DNA of 64,000 bases from Streptomyces finlayi. Its GTDB lineage: Bacteria; Actinomycetota; Actinomycetes; Streptomycetales; Streptomycetaceae. The position numbers and the translations under genes were made by a program. The notes beneath the pieces were generated by a model that saw only the letters and a program-made list of their open reading frames with translations, had not been told where the DNA came from and searched no databases. Shown piece by piece: positions 23,897 through 32,424 of the stretch; within the stretch, counting starts at the first letter, position 1, and each line of letters starts with the position of its first letter. The stretch lies in the NCBI RefSeq assembly GCF_014216315.1, contig NZ_CP045702.1, positions 930,001-994,000 of the forward strand. The letters run 5' to 3'.

Positions 23897-25354
23897 ATGG
23901 CTAAGCGTGTCCTCACGACCGAGTCAGGCGCCCCGGTCGCCGACAACCAGAACTCCGCCACCGCCGGCGTCGGCGGGCCGATCCTCCTGCAGGACCAGCA
24001 CCTGCTGGAGAAGCTCGCCCGCTTCAACCGTGAGCGCATCCCGGAGCGTGTGGTCCACGCCCGCGGCTCCGGTGCGTACGGCTACTTCGAGGTGACGGAC
24101 GACGTCACCGGCTTCACCCGCGCCGACTTCCTGTCCGAAGTGGGCCGTCGCACCGAGACCTTCATCCGGTTCTCGACCGTCGCCGACTCGCTCGGCGGCG
24201 CCGACGCCGTACGCGACCCGCGCGGCTTCGCCCTCAAGTTCTATACGGACGAGGGCAACTACGACCTGGTCGGCAACAACACCCCGGTGTTCTTCATCAA
24301 GGACCCGATCAAGTTCCCCGACTTCATCCACTCGCAGAAGCGCGACCCGTTCACGGGCAGACAGGAGCCGGACAACGTCTGGGACTTCTGGGCACATGCC
24401 CCCGAGGCGACGCACCAGGTGACCTGGCTGATGGGTGACCGGGGCATCCCCGCCTCGTACCGCCACATGAACGGCTACGGCTCGCACACCTACCAGTGGA
24501 CGAACGCACAGGGCGAGGCCTTCTTCGTCAAGTACCACTTCAAGACGAACCAGGGTGTCCGGTCGCTCTCCGGCGAGCAGGCCGCTGAACTCGTGGGCAA
24601 GGACGCCAACTCCCACCAGACGGACCTGCTCCAGGCCATCGAGCGCGGGGTGAACCCGTCCTGGACCCTGTACGTGCAGGTCATGCCGGCCGCGGAGGCC
24701 GCGGACTACCGCTTCAACCCGTTCGACCTCACGAAGGTGTGGCCGCACGGCGACTACCCGCTCCAGCGCGTGGGCCGGCTGGTCCTGGACCGCAACCCGG
24801 ACAACGTGTTCGCCGAGGTCGAGCAGGCGGCGTTCTCCCCGAACAACTTCGTGCCAGGCATCGGTCCCTCGCCGGACAAGATGCTCCAGGGCCGGCTGTT
24901 CGCCTACGCGGACGCGCACCGGTACCGCCTGGGCGTCAACCACACCCAACTGCCGGTCAACGCGCCGAAGTCCGCCCCCGCGGACAACTACGGGCGGGAC
25001 GGTCTGATGGCCACCCGCAACGGTTCGCGCCACGACAAGAACTACGAGCCCAACTCGTACGCGGGTCCCGCGCAGACCGGCGCCGGGCTCGCGGCCCCGC
25101 TCGCCGTCCACGGCTGGACGGGCACGCACGAGGCGCCCGCACACACCAAGGACGACGACTTCTTCCAGGCGGGTGAGCTGTTCCGGCTCATGTCCGAGGA
25201 CGAGAAGGGCCGCCTGATCGCCAACATCGCGGGGGGCCTCTCGCAGGTCACGCGCGACGACGTGATCGAGAAGAACCTCGCCCACTTCCACGCCGCCGAC
25301 GCCGACTACGGCAAGCGCGTGGAGGAGGCCGTCCGCGCCCTGCGCGAGGACTGA
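23897..25354 (+). CDS. katA: Monofunctional heme catalase
   Basis: A 485-residue small-subunit catalase that decomposes hydrogen peroxide in the cytoplasm. The catalytic histidine is at residue 54 in RIPERVVHARGSGAYGYF, the asparagine is in VGNNTPVFFIKDP, and the proximal heme tyrosine is in RLFAYADAHRYRLG. The ATG at 23897 was chosen because it gives the usual N-terminus (AKRVLTTESGAPVADNQNS); the longer frame from 23747 runs through the operator. Uricase makes peroxide, and both genes share the same upstream palindrome, so this catalase probably serves purine oxidation. Confidence 0.94.
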   Translation: MAKRVLTTESGAPVADNQNSATAGVGGPILLQDQHLLEKLARFNRERIPERVVHARGSGAYGYFEVTDDVTGFTRADFLSEVGRRTETFIRFSTVADSLGGADAVRDPRGFALKFYTDEGNYDLVGNNTPVFFIKDPIKFPDFIHSQKRDPFTGRQEPDNVWDFWAHAPEATHQVTWLMGDRGIPASYRHMNGYGSHTYQWTNAQGEAFFVKYHFKTNQGVRSLSGEQAAELVGKDANSHQTDLLQAIERGVNPSWTLYVQVMPAAEAADYRFNPFDLTKVWPHGDYPLQRVGRLVLDRNPDNVFAEVEQAAFSPNNFVPGIGPSPDKMLQGRLFAYADAHRYRLGVNHTQLPVNAPKSAPADNYGRDGLMATRNGSRHDKNYEPNSYAGPAQTGAGLAAPLAVHGWTGTHEAPAHTKDDDFFQAGELFRLMSEDEKGRLIANIAGGLSQVTRDDVIEKNLAHFHAADADYGKRVEEAVRALRED

Positions 25355-25548
25355 GCCTCCACCCCCAGGAACCCTGCCCGCGCCCGTGTACCCGGATGAG
25401 GGGTTGTACGCGGCGCGGGCGGGACGAGGCCGCGGTGGCTGTGCGATGCCAGTGCGGTGGTGAAGGTCCCGGGGCGCGTGCGCTGACCTGAAGCGGACGT
25501 CCGCTCCGGACCGATCGCCGCTACCGCGGCCCCTGTTCGCCCGTTACC

Positions 25549-25588
25549 GGGGCGTGGAGTACGGATACGGTCCCGTACTCCACGCCCC
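25549..25588. terminator. Hairpin terminator between katA and gcl
   Basis: A perfect 16-bp stem, GGGGCGTGGAGTACGG with its complement, loop of eight bases. It can serve both strands. Confidence 0.75.
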
Positions 25589-25620
25589 TTCGTCATGTCC
25601 TCGCGCCGGCCCGGGGCAAC

Positions 25621-25662
25621 GCAGCGGCCCCCTCCCGGCGTTCGGCGGGAGGGGGCCGCTGC
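25621..25662 (-). terminator. Terminator of gcl
   Basis: A perfect 16-bp stem, GCAGCGGCCCCCTCCC with its complement, around a 10-base loop, 11 bases beyond the gcl stop. Confidence 0.8.
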
Positions 25663-25673
25663 GTGGCAACCGG

Positions 25674-27458
25674 TCAGGACACCGTCAGCGCGCGGATCGC
25701 CGTCGGCGCGTGGCCCGGCTCCGTGGCCACGTCCTCGAACTCGTTGACCGACGCGATGTCCGTACCGCTCATCGCGATGTTCGTGACCCGTTCCAGGATC
25801 GCCTCGACCACCACCGGCACCCGGTACTCCGCCGCCAGCTTCTTCGCCTCCTCGAACGCGGGCAGCAACTGGTCCGGCTCCGTGACCCGGATCGCCTTGC
25901 AGCCCAGGCCCTCGACGACCTTGACGTGGTCCACGCCGTAGACGCCCAGCTCCGGGGAGTTGATGTTCTCGAACTCCAGGCTGACCTGGAAGTCGATGTC
26001 GAAGGTGCGCTGCGCCTGCCGGATGAGCCCCAGGTAGGAGTTGTTCACCAGGACATGGACGTACGGGATGTTGTGCTGCGCACCGACCGCCAGCTCCTCC
26101 ATCATGAACTGGAAGTCGTAGTCGCCCGACAGCGCGACGACCTGGGCCTCCGGGTCCGCGGTGGCCACACCCAGCGCCGCCGGGAGCGTCCAGCCCAGCG
26201 GGCCGGCCTGGCCGCAGTTGATCCAGTGTCGGGGCCTGAACACGTGCAGCATCTGCGCACCCGCGATCTGCGAGAGCCCGATCGTCGTGACGTACCGGGT
26301 CTCCGGCCCGAACGCCCGGTTCATCTCCTCGTACACGCGCTGCGGCTTCAGCGGAACGTCGTCGAAGTGCGTACGGCGCTGGAGCGTCGCCTTGCGCTCC
26401 TGCGTGGACGCGGCCCAGGCCGAGCGGTCCTTGAGCGTGCCGGCCGCCTTCAGCTCGCGCGCCACCTCGACGAAGAGCTCCAGCGCCGCCTTCGCGTCGG
26501 ACGCGATGCCGAGGTCCGGGGCGAAGATCTTGCCCAGTTGCGTCGGCTCGATGTCGACGTGGACGAACGTCCGGCCCTTCGTGTAGACGTCCAGCTTGCC
26601 GGTGTGCCGGTTGGCCCAGCGGTTGCCGATGCCCAGGACGAAGTCGGACTCGAGGAAGTTCGCGTTGCCGTAGCGGTGCGAGGTCTGGAGGCCGACCATG
26701 CCGGCGTTGAGCTCGTGGTCGTCGGCCAGGATGCCCCAGCCCATCAGCGTCGGGACGACCGGGACACCGGTCAGCTCCGCGAACTCCACCAGGAGCTCAC
26801 AGGCGTCGGCGTTGATGACGCCGCCGCCCGCCACGAGCAGCGGGCGCTCGGACGCGTTCAGCATCTCGATCGCGCGCTCGATCTGCTTGCGGGAGGCAGC
26901 GGGCTTGTTGACCGGCAGCGGCTCGTACAGCTCGGGGTCGAACTCGATCTCCGTGAGCTGCACATCGATCGGCAGGTCGATGAGGACGGGCCCAGGACGG
27001 CCGGAGCGCATCAGCTGGAAGGCCTGCTGGAAGACGCCGGGGACCTGTGCGGCCTCCAGGACGGTCGTCGCGGCCTTGGTGACCGGCTTGGCGATCGACG
27101 CGATGTCGACAGCCTGGAAGTCCTCCTTGTGGAGCACCGCGGTCGGCGCCTGGCCGGTGATGCAGAGGATCGGGATCGAGTCGGCGATGGCGGAGTACAG
27201 GCCGGTGATCATGTCGGTGCCGGCGGGCCCCGACGTACCGATGCAGACGCCGATGTTCCCCGCGGCGGCGCGGGTGTAGCCCTCTGCCATGTGGGAAGCG
27301 CCCTCGACGTGCCGGGCGAGGGTGTGATGCACCCCGCCGGAGGCCTTGAGGGCGGCGTAGAACGGGTTGATCGCCGCACCCGGCACGCCGAACGCGTTCG
27401 TGACGCCTTCGCGCTTGAGGATCTCAACTGCCGCTCGGGCAGCGGTCATACGACTCAT
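25674..27458 (-). CDS. gcl: Glyoxylate carboligase
   Basis: Thiamine diphosphate enzyme that joins two glyoxylates to tartronate semialdehyde and carbon dioxide. The 594 residues show the expected three-domain layout. Valine occupies residue 51 (ARHVEGASHMAEG), where most relatives have the catalytic glutamate; this is the known hallmark of Gcl. The cofactor motif GDYDFQFMMEELAVG followed by NNSYLGLIRQAQR is at about residues 447-488. It stands alone, and an IclR-like operator pair lies upstream. Together with hyi and glxR it completes the glycerate pathway. Confidence 0.96.
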   Translation of the reverse strand: MSRMTAARAAVEILKREGVTNAFGVPGAAINPFYAALKASGGVHHTLARHVEGASHMAEGYTRAAAGNIGVCIGTSGPAGTDMITGLYSAIADSIPILCITGQAPTAVLHKEDFQAVDIASIAKPVTKAATTVLEAAQVPGVFQQAFQLMRSGRPGPVLIDLPIDVQLTEIEFDPELYEPLPVNKPAASRKQIERAIEMLNASERPLLVAGGGVINADACELLVEFAELTGVPVVPTLMGWGILADDHELNAGMVGLQTSHRYGNANFLESDFVLGIGNRWANRHTGKLDVYTKGRTFVHVDIEPTQLGKIFAPDLGIASDAKAALELFVEVARELKAAGTLKDRSAWAASTQERKATLQRRTHFDDVPLKPQRVYEEMNRAFGPETRYVTTIGLSQIAGAQMLHVFRPRHWINCGQAGPLGWTLPAALGVATADPEAQVVALSGDYDFQFMMEELAVGAQHNIPYVHVLVNNSYLGLIRQAQRTFDIDFQVSLEFENINSPELGVYGVDHVKVVEGLGCKAIRVTEPDQLLPAFEEAKKLAAEYRVPVVVEAILERVTNIAMSGTDIASVNEFEDVATEPGHAPTAIRALTVS

Positions 27459-27517
27459 TGAGTGCTCCTGCTCGGATTTGGTGGAGTCGGGCTCCTCGCG
27501 CCACCTGAGAGCACCAA

Positions 27518-27553
27518 TTCCGCATTACGGAAATTTAATTCTGCTATACGGAA
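27518..27553. promoter_or_regulatory. Tandem IclR-like operators upstream of gcl
   Basis: TTCCGCATTACGGAA (27518-27532) and TTCTGCTATACGGAA (27539-27553) have centres 21 bp apart, the same geometry as at hyi. They start 60 bp upstream of the gcl ATG, a position suited to repression. Confidence 0.72.
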
Positions 27554-27678
27554 TCAATCTAAGGTGCGTCCGAACGGCAGTCAAGGGAGGCAAGTGCGCG
27601 AAGTCGCCCCCGGAGACCTCGCTTCTGGTGGACCATGGGAGTACGGAGAGCAGCAGGGGGACCGGAGGGGGAACCGCC

Positions 27679-28383
27679 GTGGAGTCCGTGCCGGTGCGCT
27701 GCCCGGTCTGTCGTCGCGATCACGCGTACATCACGCCGGTCTATCCGTGCCCGTGCGGCGCCCCGACCGCCCCGCACGTGCAGCGCGGCGCACCGGCGGA
27801 GCCGATCACCCACCGCACGTGGAACGACGACTGGGTGACGGTGCGCTGTACCGGCTGCGGGCGCCACGACCAGTGGCCGCACCCGGAGCTGTGCTGCCCG
27901 TGCGGCACGGTGCTCCGGATACCGGTCCGCCCGCTGACGGCCCACACGCCTCCCCCGCCCGGCCCCTCGCACATTCCACTGCCGCGGACTGCCTCGCACC
28001 CCCGGCCCGCGTTCCGGCCGATGACGATCCGCACCGCGCGTGACGCGGTCGGCGCGGCGGCGCTCTACCTGTCGTGGCTCGGCTACCGCCAGGTGGTGCA
28101 GGCGCGCGAGCGCCCCTCGTCCCGGATAGACATCCGCGCCGCCGGGCTGGTCGCGCAGGTGGACTCCCTCACCACCGCGACCGTCCTGCGCGATGTCGAG
28201 TGCCTCTGGCTGAACGCCCTCAACGCCTCGGTCGCGGGAGTCTTCTTCTCGCTCGCCGGATACGCGCCCGATGCCAGGCAGCGCGCGGACGGCCTCGCGC
28301 TCCCCCTGTTCGTCATGGACCTCACGGGCACTCCGCAGCCGGTGAACAGCCCTGCCGACGAACTGATCAGCACCGGCGCCTGA
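27679..28383 (+). CDS. Zinc-ribbon protein of unknown function
   Basis: A 234-residue protein. The N-terminal 75 residues hold three pairs of cysteines (RCPVCRRDH, YPCPCGAP, VRCTGCGRHD, then LCCPCGTVL), which look like two zinc knuckles. A proline-rich linker (TPPPPGPSHIPLP) follows. The C-terminal domain starts FRPMTIRTARDAVGAAALYLSWLGYRQV and resembles the restriction-enzyme-like or helix-rich domain seen in some actinobacterial proteins of unknown role. The GTG start follows GGAGGGGGAACC. It is divergent from gcl. Confidence 0.75.
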   Translation: MESVPVRCPVCRRDHAYITPVYPCPCGAPTAPHVQRGAPAEPITHRTWNDDWVTVRCTGCGRHDQWPHPELCCPCGTVLRIPVRPLTAHTPPPPGPSHIPLPRTASHPRPAFRPMTIRTARDAVGAAALYLSWLGYRQVVQARERPSSRIDIRAAGLVAQVDSLTTATVLRDVECLWLNALNASVAGVFFSLAGYAPDARQRADGLALPLFVMDLTGTPQPVNSPADELISTGA

Positions 28384-28465
28384 ACACCCCGGCCGGCAGC
28401 CGAATCCGGCCGCTCACCCGGACGAACGGTTCCCCGTTCCCGGCACCGCTCGCCATACTGAAGTC

Positions 28466-28984
28466 ATGCGTATCCGCCCCGCCCGGCGCTCCGAACTGCC
28501 CCTGCTGCAGGACATCGAACGCGCCGCAGGCGAACCGTTCCGCACCCTCGGTATGTCGGCCGTCGCGGATGACGATCCGCCGCCGCTCGGCCTGCTGGAA
28601 AGCTACCGGCGGGCCGGACGTTCCTGGGTGGCGGCGGAGCGCCTGACGTCCGCCGCCGAGCACCCGCTCGGCTATCTGATCGCCGACCGGGTCGACGACG
28701 CGGCACACATCGAGCAGGTGTCGGTCGCACCCGCGGCCGCCCGCCGCGGCATCGGCCGCGCGCTCATCGACCACCTCGCGCACTGGGCACAGGCACAGGA
28801 TCTGCGGGCCCTCACCCTGACCACGTTCACCGACGTCCCGTGGAACGCCCCCTACTACCGCCGCCTCGGCTTCCGGACGCTCACGGAGGACGAGCTCACC
28901 GCCGGTCTGCGTGCCATCCGGACCCTGGAGAACGAACACGGTCTGGACCAGTGGCCACGGGTGTGCATGCGGCGGGAGCTCTGA
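28466..28984 (+). CDS. GNAT-family N-acetyltransferase
   Basis: A 172-residue acetyltransferase. The acetyl-CoA binding loop is visible in IEQVSVAPAAARRGIGRALIDHL (about residues 78-100, the R-x-x-G-x-G/A type motif). NAPYYRRLGFRTL is the usual C-terminal beta-bulge region. It stands alone, and the acceptor is unknown. Confidence 0.85.
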   Translation: MRIRPARRSELPLLQDIERAAGEPFRTLGMSAVADDDPPPLGLLESYRRAGRSWVAAERLTSAAEHPLGYLIADRVDDAAHIEQVSVAPAAARRGIGRALIDHLAHWAQAQDLRALTLTTFTDVPWNAPYYRRLGFRTLTEDELTAGLRAIRTLENEHGLDQWPRVCMRREL

Positions 28985-29082
28985 ACCGCCGGACCGGGCG
29001 GGCGGGACGACAGACAGTCACGTCCGTCACAACGGGCCCCTATGTTCGGTGCGTTGTCAGTGGTCGGACGTAGAGTGAGCAC

Positions 29083-29322
29083 ATGGCCTTTACTCCTCGG
29101 CTTCCCCGCCCTTTCATCCCCTCCGACATCCCGCACACCGCACCCGTCGCGCAGCCGACGGCCTCGTCCGCCGCCGAGGCGAACGAGGCGATACGCGCAC
29201 TGGTGGACGCGCGGGCCGGAGAGGACTGGTCGTCCGTGGAGTCCGCGGCGTACGAGGTGCTGCTGATCGAGTGGGCCGCGGCGACCCGGGGCCTCGGCTC
29301 CGACATCATCGAGGCCGCCTGA
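29083..29322 (+). CDS. Small hypothetical protein
   Basis: A 79-residue protein, proline-rich at the start (FTPRLPRPFIPSDIPHTAP) and acidic and helical afterwards (ASSAAEANEAIRALVDARAGEDW). It appears to have proper codon bias (GC at third positions) and an ATG start. No family was recognised. Confidence 0.6.
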   Translation: MAFTPRLPRPFIPSDIPHTAPVAQPTASSAAEANEAIRALVDARAGEDWSSVESAAYEVLLIEWAAATRGLGSDIIEAA

Positions 29323-29377
29323 CCCCGTCCGCCAGGACGGGATCAGCCGGCCCCGTGACGCCCTCGCGCTGCCCTAC

Positions 29378-29690
29378 CCGCCGTAGGTCTCGCGCAGTTC
29401 GATCTTCCGGACCTTCCCACTGACCGTCATCGGGAAGGTCGGACCTCGCCGACGAGGGCCCGGTAGTCGCTCGTGCGGTGGGAGAGCGAGGCGACCAGGA
29501 GCGAGATCCCCGCCTGGTTGATCACGTACTCCAGCTCGTGCGCCCGGTAGGCCGGATTGATGGTGACCATGATCGCGCCGATGCGGGCCGTGGCGTACTG
29601 GACGAGCGCCCACTCCTTGGACCGTGCGGTCCAGGCTGACGCCGATCGTCTCGCCGAGGAGCGGCGTGGTTCCGGTGCCGTGTGCGCACG
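29378..29690 (-). pseudogene. Relic of an acyl-CoA synthetase
   Basis: Only pieces of an AMP-forming ligase remain, in shifting frames: GTTPLLGETIGVSLDRT (N-terminus), then KEWALVQYATARIGAIMVTI with NPAYRAHELEYVINQAGISLLVAS, then FPMTVSGKVRKIELRETYGG (C-terminus). The parts are in the right order but lack about 45 residues at the first junction and several hundred, including the AMP-binding core, at the second. Two deletions best explain it. It lies directly downstream of an intact relative. Confidence 0.8.
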
Positions 29691-29699
29691 ACGGTACGT

Positions 29700-31373
29700 T
29701 CACCGCAGGTCCCCTTCCTCGAACTCGGTGCCCGTGCCCTGGGCGGTGCGCTCACGGAGTTCGATCCGGCGGATCTTGCCCGAGACGGTCTTCGGCAGCT
29801 CCGCGAACTCGAGCCGCCGGATGCGCTTGTACGGCGCGAGTACCGCCCGGGAGTGCGCGAACAGCGCCTTCGCGGTGTCCGGACCGGGTTCCCAGCCCTC
29901 CGCGAGCACGATGTACGCCTTCGGCACGGTGAGCCGGAGCGGGTCGGGAGCGGGCACGACGGCGGCCTCGGCGACCGCCTCGTGCTCCAGCAGGGCGCTC
30001 TCCAGCTCGAAGGGAGAGATCTTGTAGTCGGACGACTTGAACACGTCGTCCCGCCGGCCCACGTACGTCACGTAGCCGTCCTCGTCGCGGGCGCCGATGT
30101 CGCCGGTCCGGTAGTAGCCGCCCGACATGGCCTCGGCCGTGCGCTCAGGGTCGCCGTGGTAGCCGGTCATCAGACCGACCGGGGCGGCCGACAGGTCCAG
30201 CGAGATCTCGCCCTCGGCCGCGGGTTCACCGGAGACCGGGTCGAGGAGCACGACGTCGAAGCCGGGGCTCGGGCGGCCCATCGAACCGGCCTTGAGCAGC
30301 TGTCCGGGGGTGTTGGCGACCTGGACCGCCGTCTCCGTCTGGCCGAAGCCGTCGCGGATGGTGACGCCCCATTCCCGCCGCACGGTATCGATGACCTCCG
30401 GATTGAGCGGTTCGCCGGCCGCGACCACCTCGCGCGGCGGTGTCTTCAGCTGCGAGAGGTCGGCCTGGATGAGCATGCGCCACACGGTGGGCGGCGCGCA
30501 GAAGCTGGTCACTCCCGAGCGGTCCATCTCCGCCATCAGCCGGCCCGCGTCGAAGCGGGTGTAGTTGAAGATGAAGACGGTGGCCTCCGCCGTCCACGGC
30601 GCGAACAGGTTCGACCAGGCGTGCTTGGCCCAGCCGGGCGAGGAGATGTTGAGATGGACGTCACCGGGCTTCAGGCCGATCCAGTACATCGTCGACAAGT
30701 GGCCTACGGGGTACGAGACATGGGTGTGCTCGACCAGTTTGGGCCGGGCGGTGGTACCGGAGGTGAAGTAGAGCATCAGCGGTTCGTCCGCCCGGGTCTC
30801 GCGGTCCGGCTCGAAGGCCGTGGGCTGCTCGTCCGCGTCGCTGTAGGAGAGCCAGCCGTCCGCCTCGCCGCCCACCGCGATCCGGGTGTAGTCGCCGGGT
30901 ACCTCGTCGAACTTCGGTGCGTCCGCCGCCCGCACGAGGACATGGCGCACCCGGCCGCGTTCGACGCGGTCGCGCAGATCGGCGGGCCCCAGGAGCGGGG
31001 TGGCGGGGATGAGGACGGCGCGCAGTTTCATCGCGGCGAGGGCCGTCTCCCACAACTCGGCCTGGTTGCCGAGCATGACGAGGATGCGGTCACCTTCGCG
31101 CACGCCCTGGGCCTTCAGCCAGTTCGCGGCCCGGTTGGACCGGGCGGACATCTGTGCGAAGGAGACCTCCGTGCGGCGGCCGTCCTCCTCCACGATGTGC
31201 AGGGCGGTGCGGTCGTTGTTCTCGGCGATGACGTCGAACCAGTCCAGCGCCCAGTTGAAGTGCTCGGACCGGGGCCACCGGAAACCCTCGTACGCACGCG
31301 TGTAGTCCTCGCGGTGTGCGAGCAGAAAGTCCCGGGCCGCCCGGAACGTCTCCGTGGCGCTCGTTGCCGACAT
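29700..31373 (-). CDS. AMP-forming acyl-CoA synthetase (MACS-like)
   Basis: A 557-residue ligase that activates a carboxylate as an acyl-adenylate, then a CoA thioester. Core motifs are LMLYFTSGTTARPKLVEH (P-loop-like A3), WRMLIQADLSQ, GFGQTETAVQ (A5), YYRTGDIGARDEDGYVTYVGRRDD (A7/A8) and PKTVSGKIRRIELR with the catalytic lysine. The layout fits the medium-chain or aryl acyl-CoA synthetase group. The substrate is not evident. The LuxR gene is divergent and may regulate it. Confidence 0.86.
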   Translation of the reverse strand: MSATSATETFRAARDFLLAHREDYTRAYEGFRWPRSEHFNWALDWFDVIAENNDRTALHIVEEDGRRTEVSFAQMSARSNRAANWLKAQGVREGDRILVMLGNQAELWETALAAMKLRAVLIPATPLLGPADLRDRVERGRVRHVLVRAADAPKFDEVPGDYTRIAVGGEADGWLSYSDADEQPTAFEPDRETRADEPLMLYFTSGTTARPKLVEHTHVSYPVGHLSTMYWIGLKPGDVHLNISSPGWAKHAWSNLFAPWTAEATVFIFNYTRFDAGRLMAEMDRSGVTSFCAPPTVWRMLIQADLSQLKTPPREVVAAGEPLNPEVIDTVRREWGVTIRDGFGQTETAVQVANTPGQLLKAGSMGRPSPGFDVVLLDPVSGEPAAEGEISLDLSAAPVGLMTGYHGDPERTAEAMSGGYYRTGDIGARDEDGYVTYVGRRDDVFKSSDYKISPFELESALLEHEAVAEAAVVPAPDPLRLTVPKAYIVLAEGWEPGPDTAKALFAHSRAVLAPYKRIRRLEFAELPKTVSGKIRRIELRERTAQGTGTEFEEGDLR

Positions 31374-31448
31374 ATGCCCTCCTCATTGCGGACCTGACCG
31401 GTCGATTGACATCATGTGAACAGTGACCCAGATCTCACTACCCCCGAA

Positions 31449-31531
31449 CGGGGGTGGAGTCGGACGGGTGGAGTCGGACGGGTGGAGTCGGACGAGGCGG
31501 AGTTGGACGGGGCGGAGTTGGACGGGGCGGA
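31449..31531 (+). repeat. Short tandem repeats at the 5' end of the GAF-LuxR gene
   Basis: Three units of GTGGAGTCGGACGG (14 bp, so the frame rotates) run into two 15-bp units, GGCGGAGTTGGACGG. Each unit has a GGAG that could mimic a ribosome site. They lie between two possible starts of the next gene. Confidence 0.75.
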
Positions 31532-31541
31532 GGATTTCGGC

Positions 31542-32384
31542 GTGCCGGTACCCGGCGAGGCGGTCGAGATGCGGGCGGCGCTCCTGAGTCTGCGCCGCAC
31601 CAGCGGGCTTCCCGTCGTCTTCGGCGGTGTGCTCCACGATGCCCGGCACGCCAGGATCGCCGAACTGCACGGGGCGCAGTCGGCCGCGCTTCGCGGTCTC
31701 GTCATCTCGGCGGGCAGCGGGCTCGGCGGCAAGGCGATCGCGCTGTCCCGGCCCTGTGCGGTGACGGACTACCCCTCCGCGCGGCACATCAGTCACGAGT
31801 ACGACATGGCCGTGGCGGCGGAGGGCCTGCGCTCGGTCGTCGCGGTGCCCGTCGTCGTACGCCGGAAGGTACGCGCTGTGCTGTACGGGGCGCTGCGCGA
31901 ACCGCTCACCCTCGGGGACCGTACGTTCGCGGCGGCGGTTTCCGCGGCCCGCGATGTGGAACAGGCACTGGTCGTACGGGACGAGGTACAGCAGCTTCTC
32001 GCGGCCACCCGGGAGCAGGTGACCGACCCGGACGCGCCCCCGGGTTCCTGGGAGCACGTCCGCGAGGCGCACCAGGAGCTGCGGGCGCTGGCCCCGAAGA
32101 TCCTCGACCCGGCGCTGCGTGCGGAACTGCTCGCGGTCTGCGGGCGGCTGGCCTCGGCGACCGGCACGCGCGCTCCTTCGGCCCGCCCGGTCCAACTGGC
32201 CCCCCGTGAAGTGGACGTCCTCGCCTGTGTGGCGACCGGGGCGACGAACGCGGTGGCTGCGGAGCGGCTCCGCCTGCGGCCCGAGACGGTGAAGGGCTAT
32301 CTGCGCTCGGCGATGAGGAAACTGGGCGCGCACACCCGTCTGGAGGCCGTGGTGGCGGCGCGCAGGGCGGGTCTGCTGCCGTAG
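31542..32384 (+). CDS. GAF domain LuxR-type regulator
   Basis: About 280 residues from the GTG at 31542, which has GGAGG eight bases upstream. A longer in-frame start at 31416 would include the repeat-coded stretch WSRTGGVGRVESDEAELDG. A GAF domain occupies about residues 10-150 (VVFGGVLHDARHARIAELHG; GLGGKAIALSRPCAVTDY; SVVAVPVVVRRKVRAVLYG). A LuxR-type helix-turn-helix closes the protein (LAPREVDVLACVATGATNAVAAERLRL through TVKGYLRSAMRKLGAHTR). Such proteins often control adjacent acyl-CoA synthetase genes. The divergent arrangement supports this, but it is inferred. Confidence 0.8.
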   Translation: MPVPGEAVEMRAALLSLRRTSGLPVVFGGVLHDARHARIAELHGAQSAALRGLVISAGSGLGGKAIALSRPCAVTDYPSARHISHEYDMAVAAEGLRSVVAVPVVVRRKVRAVLYGALREPLTLGDRTFAAAVSAARDVEQALVVRDEVQQLLAATREQVTDPDAPPGSWEHVREAHQELRALAPKILDPALRAELLAVCGRLASATGTRAPSARPVQLAPREVDVLACVATGATNAVAAERLRLRPETVKGYLRSAMRKLGAHTRLEAVVAARRAGLLP

Positions 32385-32424
32385 GGCGTGCCCGGCTGGT
32401 ACCCGTGGGCGAGGAGGATTTCTG

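Larger units (their letters stand above)
25355..25673. other. Intergenic region between convergent katA and gcl
   Basis: About 320 bp between two convergent genes. It holds two strong hairpins near its right end, listed separately. The rest shows no gene. Confidence 0.6.
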
